A stretch of DNA of 64,000 nucleotides from Devosia sp. (GTDB taxonomy: Bacteria > Pseudomonadota > Alphaproteobacteria > Rhizobiales > Devosiaceae): contig NZ_JACZKG010000043.1 in NCBI RefSeq assembly GCF_014860165.1, positions 1 to 64,000 of the forward strand, given 5' to 3'. The notes beneath the pieces were generated by a model. The model saw only the letters and a list, made by a program, of their open reading frames with translations, was not told the origin of the DNA and did not search any database. The position numbers were made by a program, and so were the translations under genes. Positions 27,811 through 36,629 of the stretch are shown here, in pieces (within the stretch, counting starts at the first letter, position 1; each line of letters begins with the position of its first letter).

Positions 27811-29381
27811 TCAGTCACGCTCGCATAGGTGGCCAGCGTATCTTCCGACGTGTTGGCAATATAACCGATGCCCTCACGGCTGGCCCAGGTCACTTCAGGC
27901 CAGTAGAGCGGCAGGATGGCGTAGTCGTGGAAGGCAATTTCCGCCGCTATCTCGAGCAGTCTGTTGCGGGTTGCCGGGTCAAACTCGGCCAGCGCCGCAC
28001 GCATGGCAGCGTCGTATTCCGGGTTGGAGTAGCGCATGCGGTTGAACGAGCCGGTGCCGGCTGCCTCGTCGAATGTCATCAGCACATTGGTCATACCGGG
28101 CGCCGCCGATGGGGTCGTCGTACCGAAAGAGAAGATGAAGGCACTGAACTCCTGCTTGCCCGCCGCGGTCGCATAGACATTGTAGGGCTGAGTCACGACG
28201 CCGTTGACTGTGAGGCCGCCGCGCTGGAACAGCTGGCCCAGGGCCTGGGCAACGTCGCCATCGCCCGGGAAGCGATCGTTGGACGAGTGGATGGTAATGC
28301 CGAAACCGTCGGGCAGGCCGGCCTCGGCCAGGAGGGCCTTGGCGGCTTCAATGTCGATCTGGTCGGGCTGAAGGGATACAGCATGACCGCCAAGGCCTGC
28401 CGGCGCCAGCTGACCGGCCGGTGTGCCGGCGCCCGAAAGCACCCGGTCAATCAGCAATTGCCGGTCGATCATCTTGGACATGGCCTCGCGCACCCGCACA
28501 TCCTTGAGGGGATTGGGATTGAGGAGCGCGCCATCGGGGCCGGTCACGAAGGGGCTTTCATCGCGTGCGGAGTCGAGGCCGAGATAGATGATGCGTCCCG
28601 ATGCGGTGGTGTGGAGCTGGACACCATCGGATGCTTCGAGGGTTGCTATGTCGCCCGGCGGAACGGCATCGATGAGGTCCACGTCGCCAGCCAGCAGAGC
28701 CGCCACGCGCGCCGCGGAATTGGACATGAGACGGTAGGTCACGTTCTCGAATTGAGGAGCCTTACCCCAATAGTCGTCGTTTCGCACAAGCGTGTAGCGA
28801 TCACCCGGGGTCCATGAGGCGAACTTGTAGGGGCCAGTGCCGATGGCGGCCTCGCCGCTGTTGAAGGCCTCGATGCTGGCGCCCTCGGCCGCGGCCTTGG
28901 ACACGATGAAGACCAGGCCGGCCAGTTCCATGAATTGCGGCGTCGGCTTGGTCGTGGTGAAGCGGATGGTAAGTGGATCGACGATTTCCATGGCGGCAAT
29001 CGGGGCGACATTGGCGGTAAAGGGGGCCGGGCTGTTGGGGATTTCATCGGCCCGTTCGAGCGAAAAAACGACGTCTTCAGCGGTGAAAGGCGACCCATCG
29101 TGGAAGGTGACGCCCTCGCGCAGCTTCACTTCCCAGGTGAGCTCGTCGAGGTTTTCCCAGGACACTGCCAGGCCCGGCTGAATCTGCAGGTTCTCATCGG
29201 GCTCGACCAGACGGTTGAACACCTGTGCCGCAATCTGCTGGCTGTTGCCCGAGCGGGAGAAATGCGGATCGATGGCGGCGGGCTCGGTCGAGCTGCCGAC
29301 GGTCAGATCGACGGCCATGGCGACCGTGGTCAGACAGCTCGACAGAGCCAGTCCGAGCAGAAGCATGCGAATTCTGGGCAT
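27807..29381 (-). CDS. Peptide/nickel-type ABC transporter substrate-binding protein
   Basis: A 524-residue periplasmic binding protein of the SBP_bac_5 (family 5) class. It has a signal peptide MPRIRMLLLGLALSSCLTTV ending near VAMA. Family marks include DPHFSRSGNSQQIAAQVFNR and GPYKFASWTPGDRYTLVRND. The ATG at 29381 is preceded by GGAAGGAAA and is chosen over an in-frame start 11 codons upstream. It is fifth of six genes in the importer-hydrolase operon, 29 bases after the ATPase gene. Ligand unknown; oligopeptide-like compounds are typical of the family. Confidence 0.88.
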   Translation of the reverse strand: MPRIRMLLLGLALSSCLTTVAMAVDLTVGSSTEPAAIDPHFSRSGNSQQIAAQVFNRLVEPDENLQIQPGLAVSWENLDELTWEVKLREGVTFHDGSPFTAEDVVFSLERADEIPNSPAPFTANVAPIAAMEIVDPLTIRFTTTKPTPQFMELAGLVFIVSKAAAEGASIEAFNSGEAAIGTGPYKFASWTPGDRYTLVRNDDYWGKAPQFENVTYRLMSNSAARVAALLAGDVDLIDAVPPGDIATLEASDGVQLHTTASGRIIYLGLDSARDESPFVTGPDGALLNPNPLKDVRVREAMSKMIDRQLLIDRVLSGAGTPAGQLAPAGLGGHAVSLQPDQIDIEAAKALLAEAGLPDGFGITIHSSNDRFPGDGDVAQALGQLFQRGGLTVNGVVTQPYNVYATAAGKQEFSAFIFSFGTTTPSAAPGMTNVLMTFDEAAGTGSFNRMRYSNPEYDAAMRAALAEFDPATRNRLLEIAAEIAFHDYAILPLYWPEVTWASREGIGYIANTSEDTLATYASVTE

Positions 29382-29410
29382 TGATGTTTCCTTCCCGATT
29401 GATCGACGTG

Positions 29411-30454
29411 TCACGGCGAAATCCTTCCCTGCTGGTGGTTGTCGGCGCCTGTGGTGTGCGGCGCGTCATTGAGGTGACATGCGCTGGTATGTCCCGGGGC
29501 GATCGTCTTGAGCGCAGGCCGCTCGATGCGGCAGCGATCAAAGGCCTGGGGGCAGCGCGGATGAAAATGACAGCCGGGTGGCGGATCGAGAGGCGATGGA
29601 ATCTCGCCCTTGACCGGCTGGAACACACGCCGCCGCTGCCGGATATTGGGCATCTCGGCAAGCAGCGCCTGGGTGTATGGGTGATTTGGTGTGGCGAAGA
29701 ACGCCTCGGCCGGCGCACTCTCCACGATGCGCCCGAGATACATGATCACGACCCGGTCGGCGATGTGCTTGACCACGCCGAGGTCGTGGCTGATGAACAG
29801 GTAGGTCAACCCAAAATCCTGCTTGAGCTGCAGGAAGAGGTTGAGCACCTGGGCTTGAATCGACACGTCGAGCGCCGAGACGGATTCGTCGCAGATCAGG
29901 AAGCGCGGATTGACTGCCAGGGCCCGGGCAATGCCGATGCGCTGCCGCTGTCCGCCAGAGAATTGGTGGGGGAAACGACGGGCATAGGAGGGGTCGAGCC
30001 CGACCTTGGCCATCAAACTCTCAACCAGTCCGGCCACATCTGCCCGGCGCGTCATGCCGTGCGCCACGGGCGCTTCCCCGATAGCCTGGGCCACCGTCTT
30101 GCGTGGATTGAGCGAGGACATCGGGTCCTGGAAGATCATCTGCGCGGCCAGCCGCGCTGCCTTGAGGTCCCGCGGCGCCATCGTGGCAAGCGACTGCCCC
30201 TCCCACAGGACCTGGCCATCGGATTGGTCCATGATCCCGGCCAGTATCCGGCCGAGGGTGGACTTGCCGCAGCCCGATTCACCGACGAGACCGACGATCT
30301 CGCCGGCACCTATTTCGAGGGACACATCGTCCAGGGCCCGGACTGTCCTGGGTTCGGCGGCACCTCTCAGCCGGCCAACAATGCGTTCTGCAAGATCGAG
30401 CTTGCGGGTGAAGCGTTTGGAGAGGTTCTCGACCTTGATCAATGGCGTGCTCAT
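29411..30454 (-). CDS. ABC transporter ATP-binding protein, OppF/DppF type
   Basis: A 347-residue ATPase with Walker A GESGCGKSTL, Q loop, signature LSGGQRQRIGIARAL and Walker B LICDESVSALD. The oligopeptide-transporter C-terminal extension carries Cys and Pro residues (CHFHPRCPQAFDRC), typical of OppF/DppF. It overlaps the OppD-like gene by ATGA (30451-30454). Partner of the second ATPase and the two permeases in one importer. Confidence 0.9.
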   Translation of the reverse strand: MSTPLIKVENLSKRFTRKLDLAERIVGRLRGAAEPRTVRALDDVSLEIGAGEIVGLVGESGCGKSTLGRILAGIMDQSDGQVLWEGQSLATMAPRDLKAARLAAQMIFQDPMSSLNPRKTVAQAIGEAPVAHGMTRRADVAGLVESLMAKVGLDPSYARRFPHQFSGGQRQRIGIARALAVNPRFLICDESVSALDVSIQAQVLNLFLQLKQDFGLTYLFISHDLGVVKHIADRVVIMYLGRIVESAPAEAFFATPNHPYTQALLAEMPNIRQRRRVFQPVKGEIPSPLDPPPGCHFHPRCPQAFDRCRIERPALKTIAPGHTSACHLNDAPHTTGADNHQQGRISP

Positions 30455-31419
30455 GGGCGAGCCTCGGTCTGCGGGTGGAAGCAGCGCCAGCTGTGTTCGC
30501 CGACCCGGGACTTCACCAGTTCGGTCTCGCAGACCGGCGTGGCCGCGTAACAGCGCAGCCGGAAGGGGCAGCCACTGGGCCGGTGCAGCGGGGATGGCGC
30601 CATGCCGGGAATGGCCTGCAGGGTCTCGCCGCGCTGAAGGTTTGCCGGTATCGAGCGCAAGAGGCCGATCGTGTAGGGATGGACCGGATGGTCGAGCACC
30701 GTATCGACGGGGCCCGCCTCAACGATGCGCCCGGCATACATGACGGCTACCTTGTGCGCGAGGCTGGCCACTACCCCCAGATCGTGGCTGATCCAGATCA
30801 GCGACATGCCAAAGTTCCGGGTCACTTTCTGAATTTCGAACAGAATCTGGGACTGGATGGTGACGTCCAGCGCCGTGGTCGGTTCATCGGCAATGATGAG
30901 ATCAGGGCGATGCAACAGGGCAATGGCGATGGCCACGCGCTGCCGCATGCCTCCGGAAAACTGGTGCGGATAGGCCGAAAGACGTTCGTCGGGCGAAGGG
31001 ATGCCGACCAGGCCGAGGGCCTCGACAGCGCGTTGCCGGGCTTCGGCGTGGCTGACCTTGTCGTGCGCCCGGACAGCCTCGACCATCTGTGTTTCGATGG
31101 TCAGTACGGGGTTGAGCGTCATCATCGGGTCCTGGAAGATCATCGCGATCTTCTTGCCGCGGAGGGCCCGCATCTCCTTTTCCGAGCGCCCGACCAGGTC
31201 TTCGCCCTGGAAGAGAATACGACCGCCGGCCACACGGCCCGGTGGATCGACGAGGCCGATCACCGAGAAGCCGGTGATCGACTTGCCTGAGCCCGATTCA
31301 CCAACCAGGCCAAGGATTTCGCCGCGCTCGACACTGAAGGAGACGCCGTCGACGGCGCGGATCACGCCGGCCGGCGTATCGAAATGCGTTTCGAGATTGT
31401 CTATGACGATCGTGCTCAT
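30451..31419 (-). CDS. ABC transporter ATP-binding protein, OppD/DppD type
   Basis: A 322-residue ATPase starting [20 protein letters not shown]. It has Walker [11 protein letters not shown], signature [15 protein letters not shown], Walker [13 protein letters not shown], and the Opp-type C-terminal segment [15 protein letters not shown]. The ATG at 31419 gives the normal N terminus; the reading frame extends upstream but only over the adjacent permease gene. It pairs with the OppF-like protein. Confidence 0.9.
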   Translation of the reverse strand: MSTIVIDNLETHFDTPAGVIRAVDGVSFSVERGEILGLVGESGSGKSITGFSVIGLVDPPGRVAGGRILFQGEDLVGRSEKEMRALRGKKIAMIFQDPMMTLNPVLTIETQMVEAVRAHDKVSHAEARQRAVEALGLVGIPSPDERLSAYPHQFSGGMRQRVAIAIALLHRPDLIIADEPTTALDVTIQSQILFEIQKVTRNFGMSLIWISHDLGVVASLAHKVAVMYAGRIVEAGPVDTVLDHPVHPYTIGLLRSIPANLQRGETLQAIPGMAPSPLHRPSGCPFRLRCYAATPVCETELVKSRVGEHSWRCFHPQTEARP

Positions 31420-31420
31420 C

Positions 31421-32329
31421 TCAGCGCCCCAAGAACCGCGGGTTGAACACTTCGCGCAGACGGTCGCCGACCACATTGATGCTGAAGACCAGCAGCAGCA
31501 GGAGCAGGCCCGGATAGACGCTGATCCAGTACTGACCGGAAAGCAGCACCTTGTAGCCATTGGCAATCAGCAAGCCCAAGGACGGCTCGGTGATCGGGAG
31601 CCCGATGCCAAGGAATGACAGGGTCGCTTCGGCCGAAATGGCGCTCGCCACCTGCAAGGTTCCCACCACGATGATTGGCGGCAGGCAATTGGGCAGCATG
31701 TGTCCGAACAGGATCCGCGGCCTGGAGAGGCCGAGGGACACGGCGGCTTCGACATATTCCTTGTTGCGCTCGACCAGGGCGGCGGCGCGGACGGCGCGGG
31801 CAAACTGAGCCCATTGCACCAGCACGAGAGCCAGGATCACTTTCCAGACCCCCTGCCCCAGCAGAGCCAGCAGCATCAGCGCAACCAGGATGGCCGGCAG
31901 GCCCAGCATGAGGTCGACCAGACGCATCACCAGCGCATCGACCCGACCGCCGATATAGGCTGCCACCAGGCCAAGGGCCGTACCGACCACCAGCGCCACG
32001 ATGCCGGCCAGGAGGCCAACGGCGATGCTGGTCCGCAAGCCGTAGATCATCGCCGACAGCATATCGCGGCCCTGCCCGTCGGTGCCCAGCAGATAGATGG
32101 AGCCGTTCATGGTGGGAGACATGGGCGGCAGACGGGCGTCGAAAAAATCGATCGCGCCAAGGTCATAGGGGTTTTGCGGCGCGATCCAGGGGCCGAAAAT
32201 GGCCACCAGCACAAGCAATATCGCTACCACCGCGCCGACCGCAGCCTTGGGGCTCGTGACGATCCCGTCCACCGCCTTGCCCAGCGTCGAGTCTGTCGAG
32301 AGACGCCATCTGCTCATCGGGGCGCTCAT
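31421..32329 (-). CDS. ABC transporter permease, OppC/DppC type
   Basis: A 302-residue inner membrane permease. The N-terminal OppC domain contains LAPQNPYDLG-like sequence (IAPQNPYDLGAIDFFDARLP), then LLGTDGQGRDMLSAMIYGLR, and the cytoplasmic EAA loop EAAVSLGLSRPRILFGHMLP. Six hydrophobic helices are visible. It overlaps the OppB-like gene by ATGA and is followed one base later by the OppD-like gene. Confidence 0.9.
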   Translation of the reverse strand: MSAPMSRWRLSTDSTLGKAVDGIVTSPKAAVGAVVAILLVLVAIFGPWIAPQNPYDLGAIDFFDARLPPMSPTMNGSIYLLGTDGQGRDMLSAMIYGLRTSIAVGLLAGIVALVVGTALGLVAAYIGGRVDALVMRLVDLMLGLPAILVALMLLALLGQGVWKVILALVLVQWAQFARAVRAAALVERNKEYVEAAVSLGLSRPRILFGHMLPNCLPPIIVVGTLQVASAISAEATLSFLGIGLPITEPSLGLLIANGYKVLLSGQYWISVYPGLLLLLLVFSINVVGDRLREVFNPRFLGR

Positions 32330-33300
32330 TGCGAGTCCCTCAGCCGGATGCGCGGATCCAGCAGCGAATAGGCGATGTCGACGAGCAGGTTGATGACGAT
32401 GAACATGAAAACGACGACCAGCAGATAGGAGACCACGACAGGCCTATCGAGCAACATGATCGAGTCGATCAGCAGCTTGCCGATACCGGGCCATGAGAAG
32501 ATGGTTTCGGTAACGACCGCGAAGGCGATGATCGAGCCGAACTCCATGCCGACCACTGTGACGACCGGGATCATGATGTTCTTGAGCACGTGGACCAGCA
32601 CGATCCGCCGTTCGGTAAGGCCTTTGGCGCGGGCGAACTTGATGAAGTCGAGGGGCATGATCTCGCGCACGCCGGTGCGGGTCAGGCGGATGACCAGGGC
32701 GAGATTGAACAGGGCGAGATTGGTGGCCGGCAGGATCAGGTGGGCGATGCCATCCCAGCTCAGCAGGCTGGTGGAGATGCCGAGGACCTGGACGGTTTCG
32801 CCACGGCCACCGGCGGGCAGCCATCCGAGCCAAACGGAAAAGATCATGATCAGCATCATGCCCTGCCAGAAATTGGGCAGGCTGAAGCCCAGGATCGATC
32901 CGGTCATGATGGTTTCATCGACGATCGTCTGCGGCTTCAGTCCAGCGATCAACCCAAGCGGAATTCCAGCGGCAAGGGCGATGAACAGAGCCACGAAGGC
33001 CAGTTCGAGCGTTGCCGGTAGCCGCGCCAGGATCAGCCCGATTGCCGGCTGGTTGAAAACGAAGGACCGGCCGAGATCGCCCTGCAGCGCATTGCTGAGA
33101 AAGATCCAGTATTGCTCGAGCAACGGGCGATCGAGACCGAGCGAGACGATCGCAGCCTGGCGTTCCGCCTGGGTGGCATCGGCAGCGATCAGAATGTCGG
33201 CCGGATTGCCGATGGCGAACACGCCGAGGAATACGATGATCGAGGTTGCGAACAGCACACCCACGCTTTGCAACAGGCGGCGGAGGATGAATACGGTCAT
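32326..33300 (-). CDS. ABC transporter permease, OppB/DppB type
   Basis: A 324-residue permease starting MTVFILRRLLQSVGVLFATS. The long first periplasmic loop with LGLDRPLLEQYWIFLSNALQ is characteristic of OppB. The EAA loop reads FARAKGLTERRIVLVHVLKN, and VTETIFSWPGIGKLL precedes the final helix. The ATG at 33300 has a GGACGGAG ribosome binding site. It is the first gene of the six-gene operon, divergent from a LysR regulator 197 bases away. Confidence 0.9.
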   Translation of the reverse strand: MTVFILRRLLQSVGVLFATSIIVFLGVFAIGNPADILIAADATQAERQAAIVSLGLDRPLLEQYWIFLSNALQGDLGRSFVFNQPAIGLILARLPATLELAFVALFIALAAGIPLGLIAGLKPQTIVDETIMTGSILGFSLPNFWQGMMLIMIFSVWLGWLPAGGRGETVQVLGISTSLLSWDGIAHLILPATNLALFNLALVIRLTRTGVREIMPLDFIKFARAKGLTERRIVLVHVLKNIMIPVVTVVGMEFGSIIAFAVVTETIFSWPGIGKLLIDSIMLLDRPVVVSYLLVVVFMFIVINLLVDIAYSLLDPRIRLRDSQ

Positions 33301-33441
33301 CGCTCCGTCCTCTGTTTTCCGCGCTTCGGCAGCAGTCTTGCCATTGTCTTTCCCCTTGGCCGCCCAGACCACAATGTCCTTGCGCGACCCGTGGTGGCAG
33401 CTAATGATCAATCGGCAAACGGCGCAATCTTATGTGTTTTT

Positions 33442-33475
33442 TGCATTGATCGATGCAGACTCGGACCGGTCCGAG
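33442..33475. promoter_or_regulatory. Paired palindromes in the oppB-lysR divergent region
   Basis: Two inverted repeats lie side by side: TGCAT-N6-ATGCA at 33442-33457 and the perfect 16-bp CTCGGACC/GGTCCGAG at 33460-33475, 22 bases before the LysR ATG. Their location between the regulator and the importer operon makes them candidate operators. The second is a contiguous palindrome rather than the usual LysR T-N11-A box, so another regulator or autoregulation is possible. Confidence 0.45.
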
Positions 33476-33497
33476 GTGGGGCCGATGGGACGATCCG

Positions 33498-34409
33498 ATG
33501 ACGCCTAAGCAACTCGAAGTCTTCCGGGCCGTGATGTCCACGGGCACCACGATCGGTGCTTCCGTCGTCCTCAAGCTCTCCCAGTCGGCCATCAGCCGGC
33601 AGCTCAGCGCCCTGGAAGCCGACCTCGGATTCAATCTGTTCCATCGCGACCGGGGGCGCCTGCTCGCCACGGCGGAAGCGCGAATACTTGTCGATGAGGT
33701 CGACGAGCTGGCCGACGTCCTGGCGCGCCTCAAACGCCGCACCGACGAGCTGGGCGCAGGACGTTTCGGGCGCTCGCTCATGAAAATGGGGTTTCCCCAC
33801 TCCATGACCACCACCATCCTGCCCAAGGTGATCCGGGACTTTCTCGCCGAAACGACATCGGTGAGCCTTGAGCTGGTTGCGGGGCCATATAGCTATGTGG
33901 AACATGCCGTCACGGGACGGGTCGCCGATTTCGGCTTCGTGCGCCTGCCCCCTGAAGACCTCGGATTTGAGGTCATGCCCCTGTTCAGCAGCGGCACATT
34001 GTGCGCCGTTCCGGCCGATCACCCCCTGGCCGACAGGCAGGCTATCGCCGCCGAAGACCTCAATCACGCGGACATGGTCCTGCTGGGCCGCCTGCGCCAC
34101 AATCGGCAGGAGATCGAAGACCTGTTGCGTGACGCCAAGAGCGAAGTCCGCTGCAGGGTGGAGACCCATTCGGTAGAATCGAGCATTGCCCTGGTGGCGG
34201 AAGGGATCGGCATCTCGATCGTGCCGGCATTCATCGGCAGTTTCATTACCAGCGAGCGGGTGCGGCTCGTGCCGCTCATTCCCGAAACTGTAGTGGACTA
34301 CGGGATCATCACGCTGCGCGACTCGCCTCTGTCGCGGCCGATGCAGCTATTCATCGACATGCTGCGTGAGCGCATCCTGGCAGAGGCGATCCTGACTACG
34401 GGCAAATAG
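33498..34409 (+). CDS. LysR family transcriptional regulator
   Basis: A 303-residue regulator. The N-terminal winged helix-turn-helix reads MTPKQLEVFRAVMSTGTTIG then LKLSQSAISRQLSALEADLG, and the LysR substrate domain runs from about residue 90. The ATG at 33498 gives the canonical N terminus; the longer frame adds no homologous sequence. It is divergent from the Opp-CocE operon and ends one base before the convergent PrpD gene. It is the obvious candidate regulator of both, responding to an unknown effector. Confidence 0.9.
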   Translation: MTPKQLEVFRAVMSTGTTIGASVVLKLSQSAISRQLSALEADLGFNLFHRDRGRLLATAEARILVDEVDELADVLARLKRRTDELGAGRFGRSLMKMGFPHSMTTTILPKVIRDFLAETTSVSLELVAGPYSYVEHAVTGRVADFGFVRLPPEDLGFEVMPLFSSGTLCAVPADHPLADRQAIAAEDLNHADMVLLGRLRHNRQEIEDLLRDAKSEVRCRVETHSVESSIALVAEGIGISIVPAFIGSFITSERVRLVPLIPETVVDYGIITLRDSPLSRPMQLFIDMLRERILAEAILTTGK

Positions 34410-34410
34410 C

Positions 34411-35790
34411 TCAGGTCCAGTCGAAGCCCTGAAACAGGTTCACCCTGTCCAGCAACTGCAGATGACTCATCTGGCTCAAAAGCTGCTCGGCAGACGGCAA
34501 GGAGATTGCCTTCGCCGAGCAATCGAGGAACTTGATCCGTCGGTCGGCTTCGTCCAACGGGAACGCAAGTGTGCCCTTGGCCGCAAGCCGTGAGACGCGC
34601 AATTCGGTGCCGTCGCGCAGTCGCAGTGTCAGTTCATGCGGCAAGCGCCCCGGGGTAGCCCGCTCATAATCCTCGGAATAGGTGTTCATTCGCGTCAGGG
34701 GCAGCAGGGCGCGAACGTCCGGGCGCGCCACGGCGGCGGGCGTAAAGTCGTTCAGCGTCACCCGGTTACACAGCAGGGCGACAGCCAGGCAGTAATTCAT
34801 GCTGAACCGGGCCTCCATTTCGTCACGGGGTGACGGAAACGCCAGATTGCGGGCATGGGCGATGGCGACCAACACGTCGATGCCCGCGACATCCTCGGCG
34901 CGGAACCCGTGCTCGGCCTTGAGCTCGAGCACCATGTCTATCGCGCGATGGGTCGAGCCGCAGCACGGGTGGCGCTTGGTCGCCAGGCCAATGGTCTCGA
35001 CGATCGAGACGGGGCCAATTGCGAGCTGGCTCCAGCCGGCAGGATTGGGACCGCCATAGAGGGCAAGAAAGCCCTGTGACGATTCAAGGATGTCGGTCCG
35101 CCCGACAAGGCCGGCTGCCGATAGCTGCGCCGCTTCGACCGCGTTGCGGGCTGCCAGACCGGCATGAAAAGGCTTTACCGGCGTCCCGAACTGGCCTTTG
35201 ACTCCGCTCGCCATGCTCGTGGCAATGCTCATGGCGGCTGCGATGCCCGACCGGTCCGCGCCCATGAGCCAGGCGGTGGCCGCTGCGGTGCCGATACAGC
35301 CGACCGTGGAGGTGGAGTGCCAGCCGGCGGTATAGTGCGAGGGGTTGACTCCCCGCCCGACCGCCGCCTGCGCTTCGAGCCCGACGAGGTAAGCCTGGAT
35401 CAAAGCTTCCCCAGTGGCGCCGACATTCTCAGCCACTGCCAGCAGGGCGGGCACCAGCACGGCCGAGGCATGCGTGGTGGCGCCGTGGAAATTGTCGTCG
35501 AAATCGAGGGCATGGGCCGCGGTGCCGTTGATGAGCGCTGCCACGGAGGCGGCAGCCCGGCCGCCGCGGACGATGCCAGCAGCGCCGTGCGGACCAATCT
35601 CGCCGGAAAATGCTGCCTTCACCGCCTTGGTCGCGCCATCGGTGGCCCCTGCCAGCATGCATCCCACGGTGTCGGTTATCGCCTGCTCCGCACTGAGGCG
35701 GGCCGTCGCACTAAACTCGTGGGGGGAGGCACACCAGGTCGCTATGACCTCAATGGCGTGGAGGGCGTCCGCATCCAGCAGCTCACTCAT
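34411..35790 (-). CDS. MmgE/PrpD family protein
   Basis: A 459-residue member of the family of 2-methylcitrate dehydratase, cis-aconitate decarboxylase and iminodisuccinate epimerase. Conserved parts are INGTAAHALDFDDNFHGATT (about residues 87-106), TAGWHSTSTVGCIGTAAATA and KRHPCCGSTHRAIDMVL. The start MSELLDADALHAIEVIATWC at 35790 overlaps the upstream gene as ATGA. No prpB or prpC lies nearby, so propionate metabolism is not indicated. Its place beside a hydrolase-linked importer suggests processing of a small acid product. Confidence 0.85.
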   Translation of the reverse strand: MSELLDADALHAIEVIATWCASPHEFSATARLSAEQAITDTVGCMLAGATDGATKAVKAAFSGEIGPHGAAGIVRGGRAAASVAALINGTAAHALDFDDNFHGATTHASAVLVPALLAVAENVGATGEALIQAYLVGLEAQAAVGRGVNPSHYTAGWHSTSTVGCIGTAAATAWLMGADRSGIAAAMSIATSMASGVKGQFGTPVKPFHAGLAARNAVEAAQLSAAGLVGRTDILESSQGFLALYGGPNPAGWSQLAIGPVSIVETIGLATKRHPCCGSTHRAIDMVLELKAEHGFRAEDVAGIDVLVAIAHARNLAFPSPRDEMEARFSMNYCLAVALLCNRVTLNDFTPAAVARPDVRALLPLTRMNTYSEDYERATPGRLPHELTLRLRDGTELRVSRLAAKGTLAFPLDEADRRIKFLDCSAKAISLPSAEQLLSQMSHLQLLDRVNLFQGFDWT

Positions 35791-36629
35791 TGAAAGCCAT
35801 CCCAGCAGACCCTGGATATCTTGCCGATGGTCTCCAGCGCCGACGTGTAACCCGGCGTGCCATCGGGCAGAGCCGTGGGGACATGGTCGGTGAACACGGC
35901 AAGGATGTATAGCGGTTCCTTGTCCTTGAACACGATCCCCGCATCCATCCGCCCGCGCTTGCCGCGACCGCCCTTGCAGGCAAATTGAACATCGTAAGGG
36001 AGCCGTGACGGGATGCCGTAACGCAGGATCTGCTGGCCGAGGGTTTGCAGGGCAAACTGGCAGAGCGCTGGCGAGATACCCAGAATACGTGCACTGGCTG
36101 CAGAGTGCCGGGCGTCGGCAAGCAGCTTCAATAGCCGGACCTGATCGGCAGCGGTCGTCGTGGTAACGTCCTCCAGGCCGTGGTCGGCAGGCAGGGTCGG
36201 CGGCGGAATCAGGAAACGGTGGTGCGTTCCGGTCATGCCCAGAGCCTGGCAATAGTCGGCGACCTCCTGCAAGGTAAGCCGCTCCAATACCATTCTGGTG
36301 CAGACATTGTCGCTCAGGACGATCATTCCGACGATCGCGTCGCGCAAGGTCAGGGTAATGCCAGGCGTAAGGTAGCGAAAAATTCCGCTGGCCACTCCAT
36401 CACGAAGGCGGGGCTCGTAGACGATGTGGTCGTCGAGATCGAGCCTGCCCTCGCTGGCCGCATTAAGCACCGCAAGCATGATTGAGATCTTGCGGGTACT
36501 GGCCGAGGGCGTCTCTTCTCTCTCCGCCCGCTCGAAAACCGTCCCATCGCGAGCATTCAGGATGCTGTATCGCACCGAATATGGCACGCCTTCGCAGATG
36601 CTGTTCAGGCTCGAGGTTATGGTGTTCAT
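35787..36629 (-). CDS. Class A beta-lactamase-fold serine hydrolase lacking the general-base Glu
   Basis: A 280-residue protein of the beta-lactamase2 type (PF13354). It has the SxxK nucleophile motif S44-T-R-K47, the SDN motif at 106-108, and a KGG motif at 219-221 in place of KTG. There is no WEPELN-like omega-loop segment with the general-base glutamate; the region reads FLIPPPTLPADHGLED. No signal peptide is seen, so it appears cytoplasmic. It overlaps the PrpD gene as ATGA and is upstream of it. An amidase or esterase on the imported compound is more likely than drug resistance; this is inference. Confidence 0.75.
   Translation of the reverse strand: MNTITSSLNSICEGVPYSVRYSILNARDGTVFERAEREETPSASTRKISIMLAVLNAASEGRLDLDDHIVYEPRLRDGVASGIFRYLTPGITLTLRDAIVGMIVLSDNVCTRMVLERLTLQEVADYCQALGMTGTHHRFLIPPPTLPADHGLEDVTTTTAADQVRLLKLLADARHSAASARILGISPALCQFALQTLGQQILRYGIPSRLPYDVQFACKGGRGKRGRMDAGIVFKDKEPLYILAVFTDHVPTALPDGTPGYTSALETIGKISRVCWDGFQ

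Noticed and set aside
25957-27828. Plus-strand frame opposite the CocE-type hydrolase
   Set aside because: The minus strand encodes an intact CocE family protein with its catalytic motifs; the plus frame has none.
35787-36629. Antibiotic-resistance beta-lactamase
   Set aside because: No signal peptide, no omega-loop glutamate and an operon with PrpD argue against a resistance function.
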